From assembly GCA_903875575.1 (NCBI GenBank), contig CAIQWJ010000036.1, forward strand, positions 1-47,895: a stretch of 47,895 bases of DNA. Reading direction: 5' to 3'. Below are positions 17,583-26,289 of the stretch, one piece after another. The position numbers and the translations under genes are program-made. Below the pieces are notes generated by a model. That model saw nothing but the letters and a program-made list of their open reading frames with translations, had not been told where the DNA came from and made no database searches. Positions within the stretch are counted from its first letter, which is position 1, and each line of letters opens with the position of its first letter. The stretch comes from an uncultured Acidobacteriia bacterium (GTDB taxonomy: Bacteria; Acidobacteriota; Terriglobia; Bryobacterales; Bryobacteraceae).

Positions 17583-19847
17583 ATGAGAAAACTCTGGATC
17601 AGCTTTGCAGTTGTCTTCGTACTGTCCTTCGCCGTCCTCGGATGGATCGGAACCAGAATCTACCAGGAGATGCCGCCGATCCCCGGGAGAGTCGTCAGCA
17701 GCGATGGAGCGGTAGTGGTGGGAGATGGCGAGATCGGGAGAGGACAAAACGTATGGCAGGCACTGGGCGGCATGGAGGTCGGTTCGATTTGGGGGCATGG
17801 CAGCTACGTGGCTCCGGACTGGACAGCGGACTGGCTGCATCGCGAAGCCACTTTTGTGCTGGACGACTGGTCCGCGGCGGAGAATGGCAAACCCTTCTCT
17901 CAACTGGGCGCCGAAGGGAAAGCGAAGCTGCAGGGCCGTCTGGAGGAAATGTACCGGCGCAATACGTATAACCCGGAGACGAACACCATTGTGATTGAGC
18001 CGGTACGGGCGCGGGCGTTTGAGGCGACGCTGAAACATTTTTCCGAGGTATTTATTGGCGGGAATCCCGCGTATGCAATTCCCGCCGGCACCGTCAGCAG
18101 TCCGGAGAGAATGCGCCAGTTTGCCGCATTCATCTTCTGGACATCATGGTCAGCGGCGGCGAACCGGGTTGGCGATCACATTACGTACACGAACAACTGG
18201 CCCTACGAGCCGCTGGTTGGCAACAGACCCACGGGCGACAGTGTCATGTGGACAGGCGTCAGTATCATCATGCTGCTGGCGGGGATCTGCGCGATGGTCT
18301 GGTGGTATGCGTCACAGGAAGCCGAGGAAATGCCGAAGTCACTGCCCGCCGACGACCCGCTGGGCCGCTGGGTGGCGACGCCTTCGCAGCGCGCGACGTT
18401 GAAATATTTTTGGGTTGTTTCAGCGCTGATTGTGGTTCAGATTCTCATGGGTATCATCACCGCCCATTACGGGGTGGAAGGCGATGGCTTCTATGGGATC
18501 AAGATCTCCAGCATTCTTCCATACAGCGTGAGCAGAACGTGGCACGTGCAGGTGGGAATCTTCTGGATCGCTACGGCCTGGCTGGCGGCGGGGTTGTTTA
18601 TCGGGCCTCTGGTCAGCGGCATTGAGCCGAAGTTCCAAAGCCTGGGCGTTCACGTGTTGTTTGGTGCGCTGCTGGTTGTTGTTGCCGGGTCGATGGCCGG
18701 CGAGTGGCTGAGTATTCACAACCGTTTGTCCGATGCCAATGCGTTTCTCTGGGGACATCAGGGCTATGAATATGTCGATCTCGGAAGAGTCTGGCAGATC
18801 CTTTTATTCGTCGGCCTGCTGATCTGGTTGTTTCTGGTGGTCCGGTCCATCCGCCCCGCTTTGAAGAAACCGGGCGAGCAGAAGCCTCTGTTGTGGCTGT
18901 TTGTACTGTCGGCGGGTGCAATCGGTTTGTTCTACGGTGCGGGCCTGACGTGGGGTCAACACACACATCTTTCCATCGTGGAATATTGGCGCTGGTGGGT
19001 GATCCATCTTTGGGTTGAAGGTTTCTTTGAAGTCTTTGCCACTACGGTGATTGCGTTCTTCTTCACCCGTCTGGGCCTGATCCGACCCGCGCTGGCGGCG
19101 AAGGCCGCGCTGCTCTCAGCTACAATTTTTCTGGCGGGAGGCATCATCGGAACCTGCCATCACCTCTACTTTTCAGGTACGCCGACCGTGGCACTGGCAT
19201 GGGGATCTGTCTTCAGCGCACTCGAAGTGGTGCCGCTGACCATGGTGGCTTACTCGGCGCTGGACGATCTGCGCCGCGGTCGCCTGACGGACTGGGCACA
19301 GCGTTATCGCTGGCCGGTAAACTTCTTTGTCGCGGTGGCTTTCTGGAATATGGTGGGTGCCGGACTATTCGGCTTCATGATCAATCCGCCGATCGCTCTG
19401 TATTTCATGCAGGGGCTGAATACGACACCGCTGCACGGTCATGCCGCACTTTTCGGTGTTTACGGGATGTTGGGTATCGGTCTGATGCTGGTCTGTCTGC
19501 GTGCCATGGACCCGGAGGCACACTGGAAAGAGAACTGGCTGCGGTTCGCATTCTGGGGCATGAACGGGGGGCTGTTCGCGATGTGCGTGGGCAGCCTGCT
19601 GCCTGTTGGCCTGATGCAGACGTGGGCCTCGGTGGAACACGGCTATTGGTTTGCACGCAGTACGGAGTTTCTGGGCTCGCCTCTGATGCAGCGGCTGCGG
19701 TGGATGCGGGCTCCGGGGGATACGCTGTTTGCCGCCGGTGCGCTGGTGCTTGTGGCTTTCGTGTTTACCACGCGGTCGGCGAAGAAAAACACGGCCAGAG
19801 TGGAAAACGCTGAGCCTGCACCCGGCGTTCTGGTAGCGGGCGATTAG
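17583..19847 (+). CDS. norZ: quinol-dependent nitric oxide reductase (qNOR)
   Basis: This enzyme of 754 residues reduces two NO to N2O at the inner membrane with electrons taken directly from quinol. The N-terminal extension (about 25-230) carries the fused cytochrome-c-like domain without a CxxCH heme site, typical of qNOR (IYQEMPPIPGRVVSSDG, GRGQNVWQALGG). The heme-copper core follows with about twelve helices, HLWVEGFFEVFATT (metal-ligand His plus the Glu typical of NO reductases) and HGHAALFGVYGMLGIG. ATG 17583 is preferred over 17559 because GGGAGG lies eight bases before it. No c-type NorC subunit is nearby, as expected. Its promoter has the Crp/Fnr-type palindrome. Confidence 0.93.
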   Translation: MRKLWISFAVVFVLSFAVLGWIGTRIYQEMPPIPGRVVSSDGAVVVGDGEIGRGQNVWQALGGMEVGSIWGHGSYVAPDWTADWLHREATFVLDDWSAAENGKPFSQLGAEGKAKLQGRLEEMYRRNTYNPETNTIVIEPVRARAFEATLKHFSEVFIGGNPAYAIPAGTVSSPERMRQFAAFIFWTSWSAAANRVGDHITYTNNWPYEPLVGNRPTGDSVMWTGVSIIMLLAGICAMVWWYASQEAEEMPKSLPADDPLGRWVATPSQRATLKYFWVVSALIVVQILMGIITAHYGVEGDGFYGIKISSILPYSVSRTWHVQVGIFWIATAWLAAGLFIGPLVSGIEPKFQSLGVHVLFGALLVVVAGSMAGEWLSIHNRLSDANAFLWGHQGYEYVDLGRVWQILLFVGLLIWLFLVVRSIRPALKKPGEQKPLLWLFVLSAGAIGLFYGAGLTWGQHTHLSIVEYWRWWVIHLWVEGFFEVFATTVIAFFFTRLGLIRPALAAKAALLSATIFLAGGIIGTCHHLYFSGTPTVALAWGSVFSALEVVPLTMVAYSALDDLRRGRLTDWAQRYRWPVNFFVAVAFWNMVGAGLFGFMINPPIALYFMQGLNTTPLHGHAALFGVYGMLGIGLMLVCLRAMDPEAHWKENWLRFAFWGMNGGLFAMCVGSLLPVGLMQTWASVEHGYWFARSTEFLGSPLMQRLRWMRAPGDTLFAAGALVLVAFVFTTRSAKKNTARVENAEPAPGVLVAGD

Positions 19848-19864
19848 GGCGGACGAGGAAGTTA

Positions 19865-19896
19865 GGGCGCATTCCGCATTGGTCGGATGTGCGCCC
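19865..19896 (+). terminator. weak hairpin after norZ
   Basis: GGGCGCA (19865-19871) pairs with TGCGCCC (19890-19896), with an inner TCCG/CGGA stem. It lies 18 bases after the norZ stop. No T tract follows, so it may only stabilise the mRNA end. Confidence 0.35.
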
Positions 19897-19946
19897 CGAA
19901 TCGGTGGGCAGGCAGAGATGGCGATTGCCACAGGAGGTGGCCAGAT

Positions 19947-20285
19947 ATGAGCTCAGAGAATAAGGGCGAAATGCCCATAGCGGAAGTGGTAAGTTTCGCG
20001 GTGATGGTGAACTATCAGGAAGGGGCCGTCGTCAGCCGGACGCTGGTGAAGAAGACGACCGGCACAATCACTCTGTTCGCCTTCGATGAAGACCAGGGGC
20101 TTAGCGAGCATACGACTCCTTTCGATGCCCTGGCGCAGGTGCTGGAAGGAGAAGCGATCATTACAATCGCAGGCCAGCCATTGCGGGTGAAGGCCGGCGA
20201 AGCTGTTCTGATGCCGGCCAACCAGCCGCACGCACTAAAAGCTGTCAGCCGGTTCAAAATGCTGCTGACGATGATTCGCTTGTGA
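19947..20285 (+). CDS. small cupin-domain protein
   Basis: This 112-residue single-domain cupin has the two cupin motifs: LSEHTTPFDALAQVLEGEAIITI (near 50-72) and AGEAVLMPANQPHALKAV (near 84-101). The metal ligands in such proteins are the His/Glu of motif 1 and the His of motif 2. The ATG at 19947 has a perfect AGGAGG ten bases upstream. It lies 100 bases after norZ and may belong to the NO module; small cupins of this type recur beside NO and denitrification genes, but their reaction is not known. Confidence 0.78.
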   Translation: MSSENKGEMPIAEVVSFAVMVNYQEGAVVSRTLVKKTTGTITLFAFDEDQGLSEHTTPFDALAQVLEGEAIITIAGQPLRVKAGEAVLMPANQPHALKAVSRFKMLLTMIRL

Positions 20286-20334
20286 GTGGAATGGGCACCA
20301 CGGCCAGCGGCGGGCAACTAATATGGAGAAAGAC

Positions 20335-20739
20335 ATGTCTCCCCAACCGATAGCCAACGAGAGCCGCGAACTGCTGGTGAACCTGAGCAATCTTCTGCTG
20401 GAGCAGCATAAGTTGCTGCTGGATCGCGAGAAGGCGGAGTACGAAGTGGTCAACGGGCCCATCGCCGGGCCGGGTGTGTTTCTGCAACTGGTGCTTGGCG
20501 ACGAACATTTTCTCTGGTTGAAGAATATTTCCACGATGGTGGTGGAAATCGACGAAGCATTGTCGCGACGCAGTACGGCAGGGCAACCGGAAGCAGACGC
20601 GCTGATCGCGCAGGCTCGTGAACTGATGCGCCCCCGGGAAGAGGGCAGCGATTTTCAGAAGCGGTACTGGCATGCGGTGCAGGAATCGCCTGACATTGTG
20701 ATCCTGCAGGTGCGGATCGAACGATTACTGGGGATCTGA
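20335..20739 (+). CDS. conserved protein of unknown function
   Basis: The 134 residues appear all-helical: ELLVNLSNLLLEQHKLLLDREKAEYE, then GPGVFLQLVLGDEHFLWLKNISTMVVEIDE, then a C-terminal helix. I do not recognise a catalytic motif. ATG 20335 is preferred over 20323 because GGAG lies seven bases upstream. It follows the cupin by 49 bases and its end overlaps the convergent DUF2007-like gene by 15 bases. The pattern GDEHF-WL suggests a soluble cytoplasmic protein; a role in the NO module is only positional. Confidence 0.62.
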   Translation: MSPQPIANESRELLVNLSNLLLEQHKLLLDREKAEYEVVNGPIAGPGVFLQLVLGDEHFLWLKNISTMVVEIDEALSRRSTAGQPEADALIAQARELMRPREEGSDFQKRYWHAVQESPDIVILQVRIERLLGI

Positions 20740-20982
20740 CGTCAGATCCGGATTGTCCGGTTGGGCCAGAAGTTCCATCGCGGTTGCCACGTCGGCGGAT
20801 TCCACCTGAAGCCTCATGCCGCGCGTCAGGGGCCAGTCGACTCTGGCCATGTTTGTATCGGCCAGAAAGCTTTCAATGCCGGCGGAATCCAGGCGTCCCT
20901 GCGCCATGAGCGCTTCCGACATGTCGCCGAAAGTATGAATCGTGACCAGTTCAGAATCAGGTGACGCATTTTCAGATTGCAC
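20725..20982 (-). CDS. DUF2007-like small protein
   Basis: This 85-residue protein has the DUF2007 (putative signal-transducing) pattern: VTIHTFGDMSEALMAQGRLDSAGIESFLAD followed by RGMRLQVESADVATAMELL. Members are small ferredoxin-like folds without a proven reaction. The GTG at 20982 is used as start although its purine-rich site GAGGG sits very close, so the start is uncertain. The gene is divergent from the HTH gene at 21018, with a TATACC-CC-GGTATA element between them. Confidence 0.65.
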   Translation of the reverse strand: MQSENASPDSELVTIHTFGDMSEALMAQGRLDSAGIESFLADTNMARVDWPLTRGMRLQVESADVATAMELLAQPDNPDLTSDPQ

Positions 20983-20992
20983 CCCTCAAGCT

Positions 20993-21006
20993 TATACCCC
21001 GGTATA
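20993..21006. promoter_or_regulatory. inverted repeat in a divergent promoter region
   Basis: TATACC (20993-20998) and GGTATA (21001-21006) form a palindrome with a two-base centre in the 35-base gap between the DUF2007-like and HTH genes. It could be an operator for either gene. TATAGA at 21003-21008 may be the -10 box of the HTH gene, giving a nearly leaderless mRNA. Confidence 0.35.
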
Positions 21007-21017
21007 GACTTCAAACT

Positions 21018-21452
21018 ATGGCATCAGATCCAAAAGAAGTGGCGGTGTCGGTCGCGTTAGCGCGCATGACGGAGGCTGACTCAGTGCCTGCCAGGATTGC
21101 CGGTATGCCGGGTGCGCTGGAAACGGCGCTGCTTGAGTTCCTGCAATCGAAGACCACGGTCGTTGGCGTTCCTATTGAGCGGCGTCTGTTCCTGACGCTG
21201 GCGGAAGCCGCCGAGTACAGCGGGTTGCCTGTGGCGTTTTTGCGCCGGCTGATGGCCACGGGAAAACTGAAGGCTCTCAAGACGGGCTCGGGGTGGCGCG
21301 TCTCGCGAGCCGAGTTGGAAAAGACCGCCGGGGGCGTAACTGAGACGCCAATTTCGCTCACGGAGCATGAGTTGCGCGACATGGAATTGAACCGGAAGCG
21401 ACGCCAGGGAATCACTCCGCCCGTTGAGCATACCGGCTCCTGGCCGGAATAA
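21018..21452 (+). CDS. excisionase-type helix-turn-helix DNA-binding protein
   Basis: This 144-residue protein carries a MerR/excisionase-type HTH at about 58-100 (LTLAEAAEYSGLPVAFLRRLMATGKLKALKTGSGWRVSRAELEK, given here only as its landmarks AEAAEYSG and GWRVSRAELE). The N-terminal 55 residues and a charged tail flank it. It should bind DNA in the cytoplasm. There is no recombinase or phage gene nearby, so an integrase partner is unlikely. The start ATG 21018 lies close behind a TATAGACT -10-like box. Confidence 0.68.
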   Translation: MASDPKEVAVSVALARMTEADSVPARIAGMPGALETALLEFLQSKTTVVGVPIERRLFLTLAEAAEYSGLPVAFLRRLMATGKLKALKTGSGWRVSRAELEKTAGGVTETPISLTEHELRDMELNRKRRQGITPPVEHTGSWPE

Positions 21453-21589
21453 TTTTCAGGGTGGCCTTTTTTCGCGCTCCCACAACTGCTACACTACAGA
21501 CGTATTTGACTGTCGCTCCGATTTAGGCCACGCGTTTCATCGCCCACCCGAATTTCTTCGCTCTCAAATCCAGAAGGAAAAATATAAAA

Positions 21590-21955
21590 ATGAAGAACAT
21601 CTTTGTGGGTAACCTCAGCTTTAACACCACTGAACAGGACATCCGTTCGCTTTTCGAAGCACACGGCGCTGTCGACCGCGTGAGCGTTGTGACGGATCGC
21701 GATACAGGTCAGCCCCGCGGCTTCGCCTTTGTCGAAATGGCGAACAACTCCGAAGGCGACCAGGCCATTGCGGCCATCAACGGCCATGAAGTGGGCGGCC
21801 GTGCACTGAACGTCAACGAAGCCCGTCCGAAGGGCGAAGGCGGCGGTGGTGGTGGTCGTGGCGGTGGTGGCGGACGTGGCGGCGGCGGTGGTAACCGCGG
21901 CGGTGGCGGCGGCTACGGCGGCGGTCGTGGCGGCGGCGGTGGTGGCCGTTACTAA
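21590..21955 (+). CDS. Gly-rich RRM RNA-binding protein
   Basis: This 121-residue protein has one RNA recognition motif (residues 1-82) with RNP2 IFVGNL and RNP1 RGFAFVEM, both with their aromatic contact residues, followed by a Gly/Arg tail of about 38 residues. Bacterial proteins of this build bind single-stranded RNA and are often induced by cold. The ATG follows AGAAGGAAAAATATAAAA. A 137-base gap upstream holds its promoter and leader; a GC hairpin at 22012-22036 follows. Confidence 0.9.
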   Translation: MKNIFVGNLSFNTTEQDIRSLFEAHGAVDRVSVVTDRDTGQPRGFAFVEMANNSEGDQAIAAINGHEVGGRALNVNEARPKGEGGGGGGRGGGGGRGGGGGNRGGGGGYGGGRGGGGGGRY

Positions 21956-22011
21956 GCAGCATTCCGCTTTCAGCGTTTAGCTGTAAGCGAAACCCAGTGA
22001 TTCAGGACACG

Positions 22012-22036
22012 AAACGGCCCCCTTCCGGGGCCGTTT
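22012..22036 (+). terminator. terminator hairpin after the RRM gene
   Basis: AAACGGCCCC (22012-22021) and GGGGCCGTTT (22027-22036) form a perfect 10-bp stem with a five-base loop. The T run is short (the TTT within the stem, then CTG), so ending may be partial. Confidence 0.68.
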
Positions 22037-22434
22037 CTGCGTCTGTAACACGATGTAAACCCAGTAAATATAGGCCTTATTGAATTTATGAATTTGCTCT
22101 CCCCCGCCTTTCGCGATAGACTAGGCTTGTAAGGCAAACCGGCGAGAAGACATCGTCCGGCGACGTTTTACTCTTCAGTAGTTTCTTCGCTCCTCGTTTT
22201 TGCGTTGATTCGTTAGCATTCCTCAGATCGAGGGATAGTTTCCTCCCACGTTGGCTATTTCCTGACCCGCTGCCACCCTTGGTTCACACGGTGGACGTGT
22301 GTCTCGCAGCAGAAGCAGCGCGCGACCTGGCCTTGCGCCCAAACCGGGCGATGTTGCCCAAATCTCTCACACCGGTCGTCTGGCCCGTGCGCTAACTACA
22401 ACAACATCGAAAGATCAAAAGGAAAACAAACCAT
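22037..22434 (+). other. long intergenic leader with a candidate promoter
   Basis: About 400 bases separate the RRM terminator from the next gene. TTGCTC (22094-22099) and TAGACT (22117-22122) with a 17-base spacer form a possible promoter. A start near 22130 would give a leader of about 300 bases before ATG 22435. I see no coding frame and no RNA family I can name. Confidence 0.4.
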
Positions 22435-22743
22435 ATGAAAAAGACAATGTTTACCGTATTTGCGTTCGCCGTTTTCGCGGCGTCGGCGTTTGCCACTCAG
22501 GTTGATGAACTGGCGGTCACGGTGCCCTTTGCCTTCAAGGCCGGAGCTTCCACATTGCCGGCCGGGACTTACAGGATTTCGTCGGCCACATCGGGCTACA
22601 TCCTGATTCGCGGCGAGAAGGGCGGAGTTTTCGTGCCCCGGAGCGCCGTGACCGTTGAGACCAGCGAGTCCGGCAAGGCAACCTTCCTGTTCAACCGCGC
22701 TGGAGACAAGTTCGTTCTCCAGACGGTTCATCCGGAAAAATAG
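22435..22743 (+). CDS. small secreted protein of unknown function
   Basis: The 102 residues begin with a signal peptide (MKKTMFTVFAFAVFAASAFA), then a compact beta-rich domain with VPFAFKAGASTLPAGTYRI and a C-terminal FVLQTVHP. The V-PF-F--G---PAG-Y pattern is one I associate with small acidobacterial secreted proteins, but I cannot name a function. It has an AAGGAAAAC-type site and a possible 300-base leader. A shared terminator separates it from the convergent gene at 22826. Confidence 0.7.
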   Translation: MKKTMFTVFAFAVFAASAFATQVDELAVTVPFAFKAGASTLPAGTYRISSATSGYILIRGEKGGVFVPRSAVTVETSESGKATFLFNRAGDKFVLQTVHPEK

Positions 22744-22760
22744 TTCACAGTCACAAAAAG

Positions 22761-22806
22761 ACAATGGCCCGGACCCGCTTTTGCGGAACCGGGCCATTGT
22801 GGTTTT
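22761..22806. terminator. bidirectional terminator between convergent genes
   Basis: A 12-bp stem (ACAATGGCCCGG, 22761-22772, with CCGGGCCATTGT, 22789-22800) encloses an inner CCGC/GCGG pair. It is followed by GGTTTT on the plus strand and preceded by AAAAAG, which gives a T run on the minus strand. It can serve both flanking genes. Confidence 0.85.
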
Positions 22807-22825
22807 CAAAGGGATATCGCGGCGC

Positions 22826-23608
22826 TTACTTCTCGCCCATTTCCGTTTTCATACGCTTGACTTCATTGCCCGCCATGGCCTGGTACTGACCGGGGATAAG
22901 CGCCGACTTCGTCATGAACCCGATGCCCTGATCGGCACCGGCGCGATCCATATTCTTGCGTCCCAGGCTATAGGCAGCTTCGCCGAGGTAGTAGAGGGCG
23001 GGGCCTTCCATTGCAGGAGTGCCTTTGACTCCAGCCAAGGCAGCACGGAGTTCTTTATCGGCCGTGGCAAAGTCGTTTTTGGTGGCCGCGACGACGCCGA
23101 TGATGTAGTGTGCATTGCCCGCAGCCTTTTCGGGATTGGCCCCTTTGGCCGCCGTCAGAGACTTCTTCGCGAAGGCCGAAGCCCGGTCCGCCTGTTGGCC
23201 CGAAAACGCGGCGTTAGCTACCACCAGGTAAGCATCCTGGGTGAGGTACTTGCTCTTGGGCGCATAAGTTTCCAGCGTGGCAATCAGGTCCGTCGCCGTC
23301 GCGGCCGGGGCACTTGTTGACGCCGAATACAGGGCGTATTCCGCATACTCAACCACCGACTGCGCATACTTCGCGCGTTCGTCCCAATTCGCCTTGTCGG
23401 CGTCGGCCGGCATGGGGCCAAGGTCCTTTTTCGCTTCTGTGAAGACGAGTACGGAGAGACGCTTGATTTCAGCAGCGCCTTTCTTGCCATCTACTGCGGC
23501 ACGAAGTGCGTCACTGTTGGTCTGTAAAGCCTCCTGCGCCGGGGCAGTGACAGGAAGCGCAAGGCAAATCGCCGCGATGGCGGCGAAGGTCGTAATGAGT
23601 GTTTTCAT
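22826..23608 (-). CDS. secreted TPR-like protein
   Basis: This protein of 260 residues starts at ATG 23608 behind AGGAGAAACCC. A signal peptide (MKTLITTFAAIAAICLALPVTAPAQ) precedes an all-helical region with degenerate TPRs: DAYLVVANAAFSGQQADRASAFAKKSL, NAHYIIGVVAATKNDFATADKELRAAL and ALYYLGEAAYSLGRKN, where Ala, Gly and Tyr fall at TPR positions. It is probably periplasmic and binds another protein. A longer start at 23686 would add 26 residues without a ribosome binding site. Confidence 0.72.
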   Translation of the reverse strand: MKTLITTFAAIAAICLALPVTAPAQEALQTNSDALRAAVDGKKGAAEIKRLSVLVFTEAKKDLGPMPADADKANWDERAKYAQSVVEYAEYALYSASTSAPAATATDLIATLETYAPKSKYLTQDAYLVVANAAFSGQQADRASAFAKKSLTAAKGANPEKAAGNAHYIIGVVAATKNDFATADKELRAALAGVKGTPAMEGPALYYLGEAAYSLGRKNMDRAGADQGIGFMTKSALIPGQYQAMAGNEVKRMKTEMGEK

Positions 23609-23727
23609 GGGTTTCTCCTGCAAGAGACATTTTATATTACGGGTTTCGGGCTGCCGGTCCGGGGCGGGCGAGTGGTCCGGCGGCACCTGTTTTTCCGCGC
23701 TGCGGGAACCGATACACTAAAGCAGCG

Positions 23728-25338
23728 ATGGCAGAGAGTTTGCAGCAGGGAAATGACGCGCAGGTGATCGCCCGGACCTCACATATGAGGCATCTGGTGG
23801 AGACGCTGCGGCATCTTGAGGATAAGCTTCGCGAGGGCGGCGGGGCACAAAGAATAGATAAACAGCATAAGGCCGGGAAGCTGACGGCGCGTGAGCGTGT
23901 GGCGCGCCTGATTGACCCTGGCACGCGGTTTGTGGAGATCGGGCTGCTGATCGCTTACGATCTTTACGATGGTCAGGCTCCGGCGGCGGGAGTGGTGACG
24001 GGTTTGGGTCGCATTGAGGGCCGGCCGGCAGTTATTATTGCCAACGATGCCACGGTGAAGGCCGGAGCCTGGTGGCCGGAGACGATCACGAAGATTTTGC
24101 GGGCGCAGGAGATTGCCATGCGGAATCGGGTACCGATTGTGTATCTGGTGGATTCCGCAGGCGTCAATCTGCCCTATCAGGACGGGATCTTTCCGGGGCA
24201 ATACGGGGCAGGGCGGATCTTCTTTTATAACTCGCTGATGCGGCGTAAACTGCACCTGCCGCAAATTGCGGCGGTGATGGGGCCGTGCATTGCGGGAGGG
24301 GCTTATTTGCCGGCGCTGAGCGACGTCATCATCATGGTGGAGGGCACCAGTTTCATGGGGCTCGGCGGGCCCAACCTGGTGAAGGGCGCGACCGGGCAGC
24401 AGATTGACCAGGAAACGTTGGGTGGCGCGAAGCTGCACACCGCGGTCAGTGGTGTGGCGCACTACACCGCGAAGAACGACGAAGCTTGCCTGGAGATGAT
24501 TCGGTCGCGGTTCCGGCAGTTGCCTGCCGCGAAGGGCGCGGTGTCAGCAAAGTCGGAACCTGCCGCCAGCGGATTGTATGGCGTGTTGCCGGCGGACCAT
24601 CGGTTGCCATACAACATGGAGGATATTCTCCATCGCATCCTGGATCGCGACGATTTTCTGGAGTTTCAACCGGAGTTTGCGCCGGAGATGCTCTGCGCGA
24701 CGGCGCGCCTGGGCGGGCATCCGGTGGCGGTGATTGCGAATCGTCGGGGCTTTCTGAAGCCGCGTATTGGCGGGATTATTTACACGGAGACCGCGCGTAA
24801 GGTGGCCTACTTCGTGGAACTGGCGGAGCGGCAGGGCACGCCGATCCTCTATGTTCAGGATGTTTCCGGTTTCATGGTGGGGCAGGAGGCGGAGTCCGAA
24901 GGGATTATCCGCGCCGGTGCGGAGATGGTGGAGACGATGAGCTGCGCCACCGTGCCGCGCATTGTGCTGACGGTGAATCATGCCTCGGGCGCGGGCTATT
25001 ATGCGATGGCAGGGCAGGGGTTTGATCCGAATTTCACGTTCAGCTGGCCCACGGCGCGCATCGGCGTCATGGAAGGCGATTCTGCGGTACAGGCACTGTT
25101 CGCCGTTGAACTGGAAAAAGTGAAGAAGCGGGGCACAGAGATTCCTGAAGAGCTGAAAGACGCCATGGCGAAGACCCGCGCGGATTACGAACGTTGGCTG
25201 GATGCAAGGTACGCTGCGGCCCGCGGACATTGCGATGCGATTGTTGATCCCAACGACACGCGCGAAGTGCTGACACTGGCGCTGGAAGCTGCCATGCAGA
25301 GGCCTCGTGGCCAGGCGCTGGCGCTGGAGGTCTTGTGA
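23728..25338 (+). CDS. acyl-CoA carboxylase, carboxyltransferase (beta) subunit
   Basis: This protein of 536 residues belongs to the biotin-dependent carboxyltransferase family, which moves CO2 from carboxybiotin to an acyl-CoA. Both crotonase-fold halves are present. The N-terminal half has KLTARERVARLIDPGTRFVEIG and GPCIAGGAYLPALSDVIIMVEG. The C-terminal half has RRGFLKPRIGGIIYTETARKVAYFVEL, NHASGAGYYAMAGQGFDPNF and SWPTARIGVMEGDSAV. Length and motifs resemble methylcrotonyl- or geranyl-CoA carboxylases. The stop overlaps the enoyl-CoA hydratase start (GTGA), fitting branched-chain amino-acid (leucine) or isoprenoid breakdown. No biotin carboxylase subunit is in the window, so the partner lies elsewhere. 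Confidence 0.88.
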   Translation: MAESLQQGNDAQVIARTSHMRHLVETLRHLEDKLREGGGAQRIDKQHKAGKLTARERVARLIDPGTRFVEIGLLIAYDLYDGQAPAAGVVTGLGRIEGRPAVIIANDATVKAGAWWPETITKILRAQEIAMRNRVPIVYLVDSAGVNLPYQDGIFPGQYGAGRIFFYNSLMRRKLHLPQIAAVMGPCIAGGAYLPALSDVIIMVEGTSFMGLGGPNLVKGATGQQIDQETLGGAKLHTAVSGVAHYTAKNDEACLEMIRSRFRQLPAAKGAVSAKSEPAASGLYGVLPADHRLPYNMEDILHRILDRDDFLEFQPEFAPEMLCATARLGGHPVAVIANRRGFLKPRIGGIIYTETARKVAYFVELAERQGTPILYVQDVSGFMVGQEAESEGIIRAGAEMVETMSCATVPRIVLTVNHASGAGYYAMAGQGFDPNFTFSWPTARIGVMEGDSAVQALFAVELEKVKKRGTEIPEELKDAMAKTRADYERWLDARYAAARGHCDAIVDPNDTREVLTLALEAAMQRPRGQALALEVL

Positions 25339-26096
25339 TTGAAGTTACAGCAGAGGGTCGCGTACTGCGGGTGGCGCTCAACCGACCAGAGCAGCGCAAT
25401 GCTTTGAATATTGCCACATGCAGGGAGTTGCTGGAAATATTCGAGCGGGCCGAGGCGGATCCGGGTGTGGGGGCTGTCGTGCTGTGCGGGCACGGGACGA
25501 GCTTTTGTTCGGGGATGGATCTGGCGGAAGTGCTGGCTGCGGATCAAAGCGAACTGGCTGGTTTGCACGAGCGGCTTTTCACCACGATTCAACGGGCGCG
25601 CACGCCGATGGTGGCGGCGGTTCATGGCGGTGTGATGGCGGCCGGCGTGGGCCTGGTGGCGAATTCGCACCTTGTGGTGTCGGCCCCCGAGGCGAAGTTC
25701 GGGCTGACAGAGATACGGATCGGGCTTTGGCCGATGATGGTCTACCGGGCAGTGGCCAGGGCGATCGGTGAGCGGCGGGCGACCGAACTGAGTTTGACAG
25801 GTCGGGTGTTTTCGGCGGAAGAGGCATTGGGGTTTGGGTTGGTAACGGAAGTCTCGGTTGAGCCACTGGTCCGCGGCATGGCCCTGGCTCAAGGTATAGC
25901 GATGTTCAGTCCGAAGGCGATTGCGAGCGGGCTGGAGTGTGCTCACCTCACCCGAGACCTGAGCTGGGAAGAGGCTGCGCCGGTGGCACGGGAGATGCGT
26001 GCCGAACTGATGGCGTCGGCGGATTTCACCGAAGGAGTGCGTGCGTTTCTGGAGAAACGTGCGGCGGTGTGGCCGTCGCTGGCAGGAAATGACTAG
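25335..26096 (+). CDS. enoyl-CoA hydratase/isomerase family protein
   Basis: This 253-residue crotonase-fold enzyme starts with GTG, overlapping the carboxylase stop by four bases, so the two are translated together. The oxyanion-hole segments are GHGTSFCSGMDLAEVL (near 50-66) and VHGGVMAAGVGLVANSHLV (near 97-115). Glu in FGLTEIRIGLWP is a candidate catalytic residue. Next to a methylcrotonyl-type carboxylase the likely step is hydration of an unsaturated acyl-CoA such as methylglutaconyl-CoA, which is inference from the pair. Confidence 0.82.
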   Translation: MIEVTAEGRVLRVALNRPEQRNALNIATCRELLEIFERAEADPGVGAVVLCGHGTSFCSGMDLAEVLAADQSELAGLHERLFTTIQRARTPMVAAVHGGVMAAGVGLVANSHLVVSAPEAKFGLTEIRIGLWPMMVYRAVARAIGERRATELSLTGRVFSAEEALGFGLVTEVSVEPLVRGMALAQGIAMFSPKAIASGLECAHLTRDLSWEEAAPVAREMRAELMASADFTEGVRAFLEKRAAVWPSLAGND

Positions 26097-26289
26097 CTGA
26101 GTGTGGGGAAGACGTTTCCGCATCCCGCATGTAGGGAACTCACCTGCGCGGCGGTTAGCTTCGCCGGCAGATTGTTGTTCGCTCAAGGCGCTTCATTATC
26201 GGACACCTAATGATTGCGATCTGTCGATGCATGATATGCATCTTCGGGCCGACTCTAGTAACATATGAAGATCCTCCCGGAGACTCCTC

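Noticed and set aside
21018-21452. Integrated element because of the excisionase-type HTH gene
   Set aside because: No integrase, attachment repeats or phage genes are visible on either side.
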